Shown piece after piece: positions 56,050-64,000 of a stretch of DNA of 64,000 nucleotides. This DNA is from Paenibacillus mesophilus (GTDB taxonomy: Bacteria; Bacillota; Bacilli; Paenibacillales; NBRC-103111): the NCBI RefSeq assembly GCF_005938385.1, contig NZ_VCRA01000009.1, forward strand, positions 124,001 to 188,000, given 5' to 3'. The translations under genes were made by a program, and so were the position numbers. The notes under the pieces were generated by a model. It was given only the letters and a program-made list of their open reading frames with translations. It searched no databases and was not told the DNA's origin. The number at the start of each line of letters is the position of its first letter. Positions within the stretch are counted from its first letter, which is position 1.

Positions 56050-57030
56050 ATGGCACAACTGACGATGGTTCAAGCGATTAACGAAGCGATGAAGCTGGAG
56101 CTTCAGCGCGACCCGAACGTCATGATTTTCGGGGAGGACGTCGGTCATGTCGGCGGCGTGTTCCGCGCTACCGAAGGGCTGCAGAAGGAATTTGGGGAAG
56201 ATCGCGTGTTCGACACCCCGCTTGCCGAATCCGGCATCGGCGGTTTGGCCGTAGGTCTTTCCGTTCAAGGGTTCCGTCCGATTATGGAAGTGCAGTTTAT
56301 CGGCTTCCTATTTGAAGTGATGGACTCGATCGTGGCTCAAGCCGCTCGTCTGCGCTGGCGTTCCGGCGGCCGTTACAACGCGCCTATGGTTATCCGTACG
56401 CCTTACGGCGGCGGCGTGAAAGCGGCCGAGCTTCACACGGACAGCCTGGAAGGCATGCTCGTGCAAACTCCGGGCATCAAGGTCGTCATTCCGTCCAACC
56501 CGTACGATGCGAAAGGCTTGCTCATTTCCGCGATCCGCGACAACGACCCGGTCTTTTTCATGGAGCATTTGAAGCTGTACCGCGCATTCCGCGCCGAAGT
56601 TCCGGAAGGCGACTACACGGTGCCGATCGGCAAAGCGAACGTCGTCCGCGAAGGGAAGGACGTTACGATCCTGACCTATGGCGCGATGGTTCACACCTCG
56701 CTGAAGGCGGCGGAAGAAATCGAGAAGGCGCAAGGCGTGTCCGTCGAAGTCATCGACCTGCGTACGCTTATGCCGCTCGATATCGATACGATCGTCGAAT
56801 CGATCAAGAAAACGAACCGCGCAATCGTCGTACAGGAAGCCCAGAAGACGGCGGGCATCGCGGCGGAAGTTATCGCCCAAGTCAACGAGAAGGCGATCCT
56901 GCACCTGGAAGCGCCGGTTCTCCGTGTTGCGGCGCCGGATACGGTGTACGCTTTCGGACAAATCGAAGACGAATGGCTGCCTACGCCGGCCCGCATCATC
57001 GAAGGGATCAATCAAGTCCTGAATTTCTAA
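56050..57030 (+). CDS. pdhB: pyruvate dehydrogenase E1 beta
   Basis: A 326-residue subunit that completes the E1 heterotetramer. GEDVGHVGGVFRATEGL lies near the start, the central GLAVGLSVQGFRPIMEVQ and VIRTPYGGGVKAAELHT are family motifs, and the transketolase C domain follows. It starts 3 bp after pdhA and so is coupled. A 287-bp gap with palindromes separates it from pdhC, unusual within this operon. Confidence 0.96.
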   Translation: MAQLTMVQAINEAMKLELQRDPNVMIFGEDVGHVGGVFRATEGLQKEFGEDRVFDTPLAESGIGGLAVGLSVQGFRPIMEVQFIGFLFEVMDSIVAQAARLRWRSGGRYNAPMVIRTPYGGGVKAAELHTDSLEGMLVQTPGIKVVIPSNPYDAKGLLISAIRDNDPVFFMEHLKLYRAFRAEVPEGDYTVPIGKANVVREGKDVTILTYGAMVHTSLKAAEEIEKAQGVSVEVIDLRTLMPLDIDTIVESIKKTNRAIVVQEAQKTAGIAAEVIAQVNEKAILHLEAPVLRVAAPDTVYAFGQIEDEWLPTPARIIEGINQVLNF

Positions 57031-57050
57031 TGATCCGCTTGGCGGCATGC

Positions 57051-57239
57051 AATAACGGAACTCGGTTCCGTTATTTGCCTGCCGGGGAACGTTTCCGCGC
57101 GAATAAAGGAACTACGTTCCGTTATCAGCGCGTTGGCGGCTCCAATAGGCATAAATTTTCAACGAATAACGGAATAAAATTCCGTTAACTTATGGAACGA
57201 TATAAAAATTCCTTTCTTAGCGGAACCTGGTTCCGTTAT
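57051..57239. repeat. family IV palindromes, pdhB-pdhC gap (4 copies)
   Basis: AATAACGGAAC-tcg-GTTCCGTTATT (57051-57075, perfect), AATAAAGGAAC-tac-GTTCCGTTAT (57101-57125), AATAACGGAAT-aaa-ATTCCGTTA (57165-57187) and AGCGGAAC-ctg-GTTCCGTTAT (57219-57239). The third has A-T for G-C at the inner pair, a compensated change. In the mRNA they would make a row of hairpins. Confidence 0.85.
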
Positions 57240-57317
57240 CGTTCGTATCATTGCCCGGAGGCAGCGGGCTATACGTACCGGCTGCTTGCATAGGGCGATC
57301 CGACAGGAGGCAGTATT

Positions 57318-58661
57318 ATGGCGATCTGGCAGTTCAGACTTCCGGAGCTCGGCGAAGGTCTTCACGAAGGCGAAATCGTGAAATGGCACGTCAAGCCGGG
57401 AGATGAAATAAAAGAAGATCAAATCATTATGGACGTGCAAAACGACAAGGCGGTCGTGGAAGTCCCTTCCCCGGTAACCGGCAAAATCGTCGAGCTGAAA
57501 GTTAAAGAAGGCACGGTTTCCCACGTAGGTGACCCGCTAGCGGTTATCGACGTAGTCGGCGAAATTCCGCCGGAGTCGATTCACCATGGCGGCGGCGACG
57601 CTCCTGCGGCCGAGGCGCCTGCACCTGCAGCGGCTCCGGCGCCAAGTGCACCGCAAGCGGCACCTGCAGCAGCAGCGCCGGCGGCGCAACCGGCAGCAGC
57701 AGCACCGGCACCTGCGGCAGCAGCCGGCGGCCAAGTGCTGGCGACGCCGAGCGTGCGCAAGTTCGCCCGCGAGAAAGGCGTCGACATCGCGTCGGTTCGA
57801 GGCACGGGCCGCAACGGCCAAGTGACCAAAGACGACGTGCTCGCCTTCGCGGCGGGCGGCGGCCAAGCGGTGGCGCCTGCACAAGCCGAGCAGGCGGAAG
57901 CGGCTCAAGGAACGCCAGCCGCAGCAGCACCGGCGGCGGTTGTGACTGCAGCCGGCGAACGCGTCGAAGAGCGTGTGCCTTTGAAAGGAATGCGCAAAGC
58001 GATCGCGAACGCAATGGTCAAGTCCGTTTACACGGCACCTCATGTTACGATCATGGACGAAGTGGACGTCACCGCTCTCGTCGAGCTTCGTCAGAAGGCG
58101 AAGCCGCTCGCGGAGAAGAAGGGCGTCAAGCTGACTTATTTGCCTTTCATCGTCAAGGCGCTTGTAGCGGCCGTGAAGCAATATCCGGCGCTTAACGCTT
58201 CGATCGACGACGAGAAGAGCGAAATCGTCTATAAAAAATATTACAACATCGGCATCGCTACCGACACCGACAACGGACTTCTCGTACCGGTCGTGTTCGA
58301 TGCGGACCGCAAAAACGTATGGCAGGTTGCGAACGAAATCCGCGAATTGGCGGCTCGCGGCCGCGACGGCAAGCTGCAATCGGGCGAGCTGAAAGGAAGC
58401 ACGATCTCGATCACGAATATCGGCTCGGCAGGCGGCATGTTCTTTACGCCGGTCATCAATTATCCGGAAGTAGCCATTCTCGGCACCGGACGCATCTCGC
58501 AAAAACCGGTCGTCCGCGACGGCCAAATCGTCATCGGCAACGTCATGGCGCTCTCGCTCAGCTTCGACCACCGTCTGATCGACGGAGCAACGGCGCAAAA
58601 TGCAATGAACTACATCAAATCGCTGCTGGAAGATCCGCAGCTTATGGTTATGGAGGTATAA
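57318..58661 (+). CDS. pdhC: pyruvate dehydrogenase E2 (dihydrolipoyl acetyltransferase)
   Basis: A 447-residue E2. One lipoyl domain has its lysine K44 in VQNDKAVVE. An Ala/Pro-rich linker precedes the subunit-binding domain (ATPSVRKFAREKGVDIASVR). A second linker leads to the catalytic domain ending in LSLSFDHRLIDGATAQNAMN, with the active-site H and D. It forms the core of the complex. The ATG follows GACAGGAGG. LipL acts on its lysine. Confidence 0.96.
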   Translation: MAIWQFRLPELGEGLHEGEIVKWHVKPGDEIKEDQIIMDVQNDKAVVEVPSPVTGKIVELKVKEGTVSHVGDPLAVIDVVGEIPPESIHHGGGDAPAAEAPAPAAAPAPSAPQAAPAAAAPAAQPAAAAPAPAAAAGGQVLATPSVRKFAREKGVDIASVRGTGRNGQVTKDDVLAFAAGGGQAVAPAQAEQAEAAQGTPAAAAPAAVVTAAGERVEERVPLKGMRKAIANAMVKSVYTAPHVTIMDEVDVTALVELRQKAKPLAEKKGVKLTYLPFIVKALVAAVKQYPALNASIDDEKSEIVYKKYYNIGIATDTDNGLLVPVVFDADRKNVWQVANEIRELAARGRDGKLQSGELKGSTISITNIGSAGGMFFTPVINYPEVAILGTGRISQKPVVRDGQIVIGNVMALSLSFDHRLIDGATAQNAMNYIKSLLEDPQLMVMEV

Positions 58662-58665
58662 ACGC

Positions 58666-60078
58666 ATGGTAGTCGGAACGCTTACTGTAGATGTCGACGT
58701 CCTGGTTATAGGTTCCGGCCCGGGCGGGTACGTTGCCGCAATCCGCGCGGCTCAGCTCGGCAAGTCCGTCGTCTGCGTGGACAAAGCCGAAATCGGCGGC
58801 GTATGCCTGAACCGCGGCTGCATTCCGTCGAAGGCGCTCATTTCCGCAGCACATCGCTATGAAACGGCGCTGGAAAGCTCCGAGTTCGGCATTAACGTCG
58901 GCGACGTGAAGGTCGACTGGGCCAAAGTGCAAGAATGGAAAAACGGCATCGTCAAAAAACAAAGCGGCGGCGTAGCTTCGCTGCTGAAGGGCAACAAAAT
59001 TCAATTCGCGACCGGCGAAGCGTTCTTCGTCAACGAATCGGTCGTCAGTGTCGCCACCGAAAGCGACTCGACCCAATACCGGTTCAACCACTGCATCATC
59101 GCGACGGGCTCCCGTCCGGTCGAGCTGAAAGCTTTTCCGTTCGGCAAACGGATCCTGTCCTCGACGGAAGCGCTCAGCCTGAACGAAATTCCGAAGAGCC
59201 TCGTCGTAATCGGCGGCGGTTATATCGGCATCGAGCTCGGCCAAACGTTCGCCAAGTTCGGCACGAAGGTAACGATACTGGAAGGCTCCGACTCGATTTT
59301 GCCGGGCTTCGAGAAAGAGCTGTCCCGCTATGTGGGCCGCAGCTTGAAGAAGTCGAACGTGGATGTCGTGACCGAAGCGCTTGCCAAAGAGTCGAAGCAA
59401 ACCGACTCCGACGTGACGGTTACTTACACCGTCGGCGGCGAAGAGAAGCAAGTAACGGCTGATTACGTCCTCGTGACCGTAGGCCGCAGGCCGAATACCG
59501 ACGAGCTCGGGCTGCAGGCGATCGGCGTGAAAATGACCGACCGCGGCTTGATCGAGGTCGACCATCAAGGCCGTACGAGCGTACCAGCCATTTTCGCCAT
59601 CGGCGACGTTGTGCCGGGTCTTTCTCTCGCCCATAAAGCTTCCTATGAAGCGAAAGTGGCGGCGGAAGCGATCGCCGGCAAGCCGAGCGCGGTCGATTAC
59701 AAAGCGATTCCGGCCGTCGTATTCTCCGAACCGGAAATCGCAAGCGTCGGCTTGAGCGAGACCGAAGCGAAAGAGAAAGGCGTCAACGTCTTCTCCGGTC
59801 GGTTCAGCTACGGGGCGAACGGACGCGCTCAATCGATCGGCGCGAGCGAAGGATTCGTCAAGCTGATCGGCGATAAAGATACGGGTCATCTAATCGGCGC
59901 GCAAATCGTCGGCGCGGAGGCGTCCAACCTGATCGGGGAGCTCGGGCTCGCTATCGAGATGGGAGCGACCGTGGAAGATATCTCCCTTACGATTCATGCT
60001 CATCCGACGCTCGGCGAGATCGTCATGGATGCATCGGAAGGCGCTTTGGGCCATCCGATCCATATGATCGTGAAATAA
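58666..60078 (+). CDS. pdhD: dihydrolipoamide dehydrogenase (E3)
   Basis: A 470-residue flavoprotein. VLVIGSGPGGYVAAIRAAQL binds FAD, GGVCLNRGCIPSKAL holds the redox disulfide, GGGYIGIELGQTFAKFG binds NAD, and the C-terminal HAHPTLGEIVMDASEGA carries the catalytic His-Glu pair. It reoxidises the lipoyl group of PdhC. It starts 4 bp after pdhC and is the last gene of the operon. A terminator follows. Confidence 0.97.
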   Translation: MVVGTLTVDVDVLVIGSGPGGYVAAIRAAQLGKSVVCVDKAEIGGVCLNRGCIPSKALISAAHRYETALESSEFGINVGDVKVDWAKVQEWKNGIVKKQSGGVASLLKGNKIQFATGEAFFVNESVVSVATESDSTQYRFNHCIIATGSRPVELKAFPFGKRILSSTEALSLNEIPKSLVVIGGGYIGIELGQTFAKFGTKVTILEGSDSILPGFEKELSRYVGRSLKKSNVDVVTEALAKESKQTDSDVTVTYTVGGEEKQVTADYVLVTVGRRPNTDELGLQAIGVKMTDRGLIEVDHQGRTSVPAIFAIGDVVPGLSLAHKASYEAKVAAEAIAGKPSAVDYKAIPAVVFSEPEIASVGLSETEAKEKGVNVFSGRFSYGANGRAQSIGASEGFVKLIGDKDTGHLIGAQIVGAEASNLIGELGLAIEMGATVEDISLTIHAHPTLGEIVMDASEGALGHPIHMIVK

Positions 60079-60100
60079 GCAAAGACTTGCTTTACGCAGC

Positions 60101-60138
60101 ACACCCTGCTCCTTACCGGGAGCGGGGTGTTTCTTTTT
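60101..60138 (+). terminator. terminator of the pdh operon
   Basis: ACACCC-t-GCTCC with GGAGC-g-GGGTGT, then TTCTTTTT. Confidence 0.75.
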
Positions 60139-60273
60139 GGCGGAGGGTGCATTAAAGTAAGGAGAGGACGAGCCCGCCGAAGTTTGTGAGTATTTTGTGA
60201 GAGCGGGATGTTAAGCTTTGATTAAACGGTCCCGGCTGCAAATTTTGGGGTCGATTAAGAGGGTCGACAGACA

Positions 60274-63200
60274 ATGAAAACAAGCTTCAGCCAAATAGTC
60301 AAGCTTGCCTTGCTTCCGCTCATTTCTCTCCTCGTTCTCGGCGGTTTCTATTCCTACACGATCCCCAAGCAGAACATGCCTGTGGCGATCCGGGGCGTTA
60401 TGGACGTGTCGGACTGGAATTTCCGGGAGGACGGCTTCGTCAGCTTGAACGGGGAATGGGAATTTTATGAAGGAATGCTGCTTACGCCCGCCGACTTTCA
60501 AGGCCGTACTCCCGAATATACCCGCTATATGAATGTACCTGGAATATGGCGGGGCCACTCGCCGGAGAACGGCAATGGCATGGATAGCAGAGGGTTCGGC
60601 ACGTATCGGCTCCTATTGAAGCTCGGACAAGGCTCGGGCGAATATGGCATAAAGTCCGGCAACATCCGGATGGCTCACCGGCTGTATATCGACGGCAAGC
60701 CGGCCGGCCAAAGCGGCGATCCGGCCGCCCGCGAGAGCGAGCATACGCCCGGCAATACGCCTTACAGCAAGTTTTTCCAGACCGACCGCGAGGAAATCGA
60801 GATCGTGCTGCAGGTCGCCAATTATGCATTTCCGAACGGGGGCATCGTGCAAAGTATCCAGTTCGGCTTGCAGGAGCAAGTATTGCGGCTCGGCATGATC
60901 ACATCCGGAATCGATTTGGCCGACGTCTTTATGCTGCTGTTGTTCAGCGTCTATCATTTGAGCATATATGGCATGCGGATGAAGGAAAAGGAGTATTTGT
61001 ACAGCGGCATCTACTTGGCTGCGCTAATGTGCACGCTTCTGCTCAGCGGCGAGAAGCTGTTCATGCAGCTGTTCCCGGCCGTTCCATTCGAGGCGGCTTA
61101 CAAAATGCAGGACTTGACCGGGTTCGCGAGCGTTGTCGTGCTGGCCGCTTTTCTCCACCGTCTTGATCGGCGCATTATCGGAAGATGGCAGTTGGGGGCG
61201 TTCATCCTTCCATTGATCGTGCTGCTGCTAGGCATCGTAGTGCTGCCCTATTCGGTGTATACGGTTGCGGAGCCTTGGTTTTGGATGTATAGCTTTGCCG
61301 CATTCCTGCTGATTGCCTTCCGCATCGCCTACCTTGGCTTCAACAAAGAAAACGGCAGATTGGAGCGCCGGGAACTCGCTTTGCTCTTCGGGGCTATGGT
61401 ATCCCTCCTGATCATGCTGAGCGACGGCCTGCTGTACGCGGCCAACGTGACGACAAGCGAGATTGTCGGCAAGCTGAGCATTCTCGCGTTCATTTCGTTC
61501 ATGAACCTGATGTTGGCGCTGCGGTTCGCCCGTGCCTACGATCGCATGGAAAGCTTGTCCCGGCAGCTGCTGCTGAGGGACCAGCAGAAAGACGAATTTC
61601 TCGCCAACACTTCGCATGAGCTGAAAACACCGCTGCACGGCATTCTTAATATTTCCGCACATCTGCTGGACGGCAAGGAAGGGGAGCTGAACGCGAAGCA
61701 GCACCGCAATCTTTCCTTGATCAAGGATACTTCGATCAAGCTGTCTTCGCTCGTTCACGACTTGCTGGACGTCGTTCAGATGAAGCATGGCGAAATCCGC
61801 CTTCGGTCGTCGACCGTCGACATGCAGGTCGTTACCCAATTCGTATTTGATGTGCTCGAATTCGAGGTGGAGGGCAAAGACGTGCGTCTGTCGAACCGGG
61901 TGGGGGCGAGCGCCCTCGCGCTGGCCGACGAGAACCGCGTCCGGCAGGTGATGTACAATCTCGTCCATAACGCGATCAAGCATACGGAGAGGGGTTCGAT
62001 CGAGGTAGCCTCGGGAATCGCGGACGGTTTCGTGTTCATCTCGGTAGAAGATACCGGAACCGGAATCTCGAAGGAGCGGCACGAGGACATATTCAGTTAT
62101 TTCGAGCGGAACGAACCGGCCTCGCGCGACGGATATACCGGCATGGGGCTCGGTCTGTATATAAGCCGCCAGCTCGTCGAGCGGATGGGCGGGCATATTC
62201 GGGTAGCTTGGTCCGAGCCTGGGCGCGGAACCCGGATCGTCTTTGCTTTGCCGGTGTCGCAGGTGGCGGAGGCGCCGGGCGCCCGGACGACGCAGCATGA
62301 CGATGCGGTATTTGTCGAGCCAGTGGCCAAAGCGGCTCTGGATCATTTGGACCGGCACGAGCATACGGTTCTGATCGTGGACGACGAGTCCTCGAACATT
62401 CGCCTGCTTCTGAATGCGCTTGGCGGCGAGTATAACGTCGTAGTCGCCTTCTCGGCGAAGGAGGCGCTTCGCAAGCTTAGCGAGCATCCGTCCATCGATC
62501 TGCTCGTGCTGGACGTCATGATGCCGGAGCTGTCCGGACTCGATCTGTGCCGGAAATTGCGCGAGACCCGCTCGGTTATCGAACTGCCGATTCTGCTCGC
62601 GACCGCCAAGAGCACGCCCGAAGATATCGAGCTCGGCTTCAAGGCGGGCGCGAACGATTACGTAACCAAGCCGTTCATCGCCGGAACGCTGCTTGCCCGA
62701 ATCCGGATGCAGCTTGCGATGAAGACGGCGGCGAACCGTGCGCTTCAGAACGAGCTCGCTTTCCTGCATGCCCAGATCAAGCCGCATTTCCTGTATAACG
62801 CGATCAGCAGCATCGTCTCCTTCTGTTATACGGACGGGCGGAAGGCGGCGCATTTGCTGTCGATGCTGGCCAGCTATTTGCGCTATGTGTTCGAGCTTGA
62901 CCGCTCCGACATGTTCGTGCCGCTAAGCCGCGAGCTGGCGTTGATCCGCGCTTATGTGGAAATCGAGAAAGCCCGGTTCGGCGACCGGTTCGATTTCCGC
63001 CTTACGCTGGAGCCGGGAGTGGAGGAGACATTCATTCCGTCCCTCAGCATCCAGCCTTTCGTTGAAAACGCGATACGCCACGGGCTGTTCGAGAAGGAAG
63101 GGCACGGCAGCGTATCCTTGACCGTTACGGACGGCGAGGGGTATATCCGGATTATCGTCGAGGACGACGGGGTGGGGATGGCCGACGATCTCGTGTACAG

Positions 63201-63369
63201 GTTCGCCCAAGGCGAGATGAGGGAGGGCGGAATCGGGATGATGAACATACGCAGGCGGCTTATGACGCTCCCCGGCGCGAGCATCTCGGTCGATTCGGCT
63301 CTGGAGCAAGGAACGAAAGTGACGGTATATTTGCCCAAACGGACAGAAGAAACGCCGTGGGCGGGATAA
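60274..63369 (+). CDS. hybrid sensor with two kinase modules (7TMR-DISM, HisKA, receiver, LytS-type kinase)
   Basis: A 1031-residue protein. After a membrane helix there is an outside jelly-roll (LNGEWEFYEGMLL) and about seven helices (residues 208-410), the 7TMR-DISM layout. A HisKA histidine at 448 lies in FLANTSHELKTPLHG, followed by the ATPase domain (DTGTGISKERHEDIF). A receiver has D747 in LVLDVMMPELSG. Then a LytS-type kinase with H838 in AQIKPHFLYNAIS and a second ATPase domain. The receiver joins the two kinases. It is followed by a regulator gene. Confidence 0.9.
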   Translation: MKTSFSQIVKLALLPLISLLVLGGFYSYTIPKQNMPVAIRGVMDVSDWNFREDGFVSLNGEWEFYEGMLLTPADFQGRTPEYTRYMNVPGIWRGHSPENGNGMDSRGFGTYRLLLKLGQGSGEYGIKSGNIRMAHRLYIDGKPAGQSGDPAARESEHTPGNTPYSKFFQTDREEIEIVLQVANYAFPNGGIVQSIQFGLQEQVLRLGMITSGIDLADVFMLLLFSVYHLSIYGMRMKEKEYLYSGIYLAALMCTLLLSGEKLFMQLFPAVPFEAAYKMQDLTGFASVVVLAAFLHRLDRRIIGRWQLGAFILPLIVLLLGIVVLPYSVYTVAEPWFWMYSFAAFLLIAFRIAYLGFNKENGRLERRELALLFGAMVSLLIMLSDGLLYAANVTTSEIVGKLSILAFISFMNLMLALRFARAYDRMESLSRQLLLRDQQKDEFLANTSHELKTPLHGILNISAHLLDGKEGELNAKQHRNLSLIKDTSIKLSSLVHDLLDVVQMKHGEIRLRSSTVDMQVVTQFVFDVLEFEVEGKDVRLSNRVGASALALADENRVRQVMYNLVHNAIKHTERGSIEVASGIADGFVFISVEDTGTGISKERHEDIFSYFERNEPASRDGYTGMGLGLYISRQLVERMGGHIRVAWSEPGRGTRIVFALPVSQVAEAPGARTTQHDDAVFVEPVAKAALDHLDRHEHTVLIVDDESSNIRLLLNALGGEYNVVVAFSAKEALRKLSEHPSIDLLVLDVMMPELSGLDLCRKLRETRSVIELPILLATAKSTPEDIELGFKAGANDYVTKPFIAGTLLARIRMQLAMKTAANRALQNELAFLHAQIKPHFLYNAISSIVSFCYTDGRKAAHLLSMLASYLRYVFELDRSDMFVPLSRELALIRAYVEIEKARFGDRFDFRLTLEPGVEETFIPSLSIQPFVENAIRHGLFEKEGHGSVSLTVTDGEGYIRIIVEDDGVGMADDLVYRFAQGEMREGGIGMMNIRRRLMTLPGASISVDSALEQGTKVTVYLPKRTEETPWAG

Positions 63370-63396
63370 CGCCGGAAGAGAGGAGAAGATGCCGGA

Positions 63397-64000
63397 ATGC
63401 TGCGGACGATCATTGTCGAAGACGAACAGCCGATCCTCGAATGGATGAAGCTGATTGCGGAGGAGAGCGGTTTTTTCGAAATCGTCGGAACGTTTACGAG
63501 CCCGAAGGAAGCGTTGGAGCGTTATGCTTCTCTTGCGCCCGATGCGGCGTTTCTCGATATCGAGATGCCGAAGATGAGCGGGCTGGAGCTGGCGGAGCAT
63601 ATCGCTTCGCGGGATGAACGGGTTCAGATCGTGTTCACGACTGCCTATAAGCAATACGCTCTGGATGCATTCCGCGTCCAGGCGGTCGATTATTTGCTGA
63701 AGCCCGTAACGCCGGAAGCGGTGCAGAAGGTTGCGCACAGATTGATGAAGACGCATGATTTGCTGAAACGGCGGCCTCCTTCGGCGGTGCCTTCGACGCG
63801 AATCCGCTGCATGGGCACGTTCGACGTCAAGGGGGCGGACGGGGAAACCGTAAGCTGGCCGACCCGTAAGACGGAGGAGCTGTTCGCCTATTTTCTCGTC
63901 TACCCGAATCAATGGATCAGCAAATGGGTGCTCGCCGATTTATTGTGGCCGGATATGGAAGAAAGCCGTGCGCTCCACAACGTGCATAATACGATGTACC
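63397..64000 (+). CDS. response regulator of the SAPR family (3' end cut by window edge)
   Basis: The first about 201 residues are visible. The receiver has D54 in AAFLDIEMPKMSG and the conserved lysine in YLLKPV. After a linker there is a winged helix with IRCMGTFDVKG and FAYFLVYPNQWISKWVLADL, as in COG3947-type regulators with a BTAD domain. The ATG follows GAGAGGAGAA. It is 28 bp after the sensor, which probably phosphorylates it. The gene runs off the right edge. Confidence 0.85.
   Translation, partial: MLRTIIVEDEQPILEWMKLIAEESGFFEIVGTFTSPKEALERYASLAPDAAFLDIEMPKMSGLELAEHIASRDERVQIVFTTAYKQYALDAFRVQAVDYLLKPVTPEAVQKVAHRLMKTHDLLKRRPPSAVPSTRIRCMGTFDVKGADGETVSWPTRKTEELFAYFLVYPNQWISKWVLADLLWPDMEESRALHNVHNTMY

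Noticed and set aside
57537..58667. 376-codon minus-strand frame opposite pdhC
   Set aside because: It is a mirror of pdhC, with Arg/Cys-rich repeats and no ribosome site.
61228..62853. 541-codon minus-strand frame opposite the sensor kinase
   Set aside because: It is opposite well-defined kinase domains, with Arg/His/Gln-rich content and no motif.

Overview
This window reads as a chromosomal stretch of a moderately GC-rich endospore-forming Firmicute, most likely family Paenibacillaceae (Paenibacillus or Cohnella-like). The signs are strong AGGAGG-type ribosome binding sites, frequent GTG and TTG starts, and many Bacillales-specific families (YutE, YtxH, YuzB, YjcZ, BdbC, LipL, DUF2292/YezD, a C-terminal [4Fe-4S] FNR). 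There is also a c-di-GMP-I riboswitch and an unusually dense set of stem-forming intergenic repeats. The genus call is an inference from gene families. I could not run a search.

Layout. Positions 1-2.4 kb hold a GyrI-like protein (cut by the window edge), an HxlR regulator, and a divergent SDR-SugE pair. Positions 2.4-6.0 kb are an island bounded by copies of the 3' end of tRNA-Ala. It holds an SDR/hydrolase fusion, its probable TetR repressor and five structured repeats. Positions 6.2-19.2 kb are mostly core genes: ilvD, fnr and mobA, a lone holin, a LytTR regulator, yutE, a SufR-like regulator, eda, DUF948/YtxH, a phosphodiester glycosidase, bdbC, a NodB-like deacetylase and murI. Positions 19.2-24.5 kb hold small membrane and Fe-S-related proteins, an ssuE/yezD sulfur locus and greA.

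Positions 24.6-27.5 kb hold three overlapping or adjacent genes with the folds of aminoglycoside acetyl-, nucleotidyl- and phosphotransferases. A complete sulfate ABC transporter (sbp-cysT-cysW-cysA plus a second yezD) runs leftwards from 33.4 to 28.9 kb and is interrupted by GGGGGCTCCCCC repeats. The same 18-bp sequence lies upstream of both sulfur loci, which points to shared control. Positions 33.4-34.4 kb are a gene-free repeat region. Positions 35-42 kb are accessory: PhyH dioxygenase, two AraC regulators, a solute-binding protein and a Tat-exported beta-helix protein. Positions 42-50.5 kb hold rsgA, a HELTH metallopeptidase with a GNRAV motif, a MORN-repeat protein, an FNR-box-controlled Usp, a c-di-GMP riboswitch with an unknown 97-residue protein, an NlpC/P60 enzyme and a sulfite-oxidase-like membrane fusion.

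Positions 50.8-60.1 kb contain lipL and the full pdhABCD operon. LipL completes lipoylation, and PdhC is a lipoylated protein. The pdhB-pdhC gap is filled with perfect palindromes. The window ends with a double-kinase hybrid sensor and its response regulator, cut by the edge.

The strongest unexplained signal is non-coding: at least four families of intergenic elements whose stems differ in sequence between copies but stay paired. One of them carries the 3' end of tRNA-Ala.
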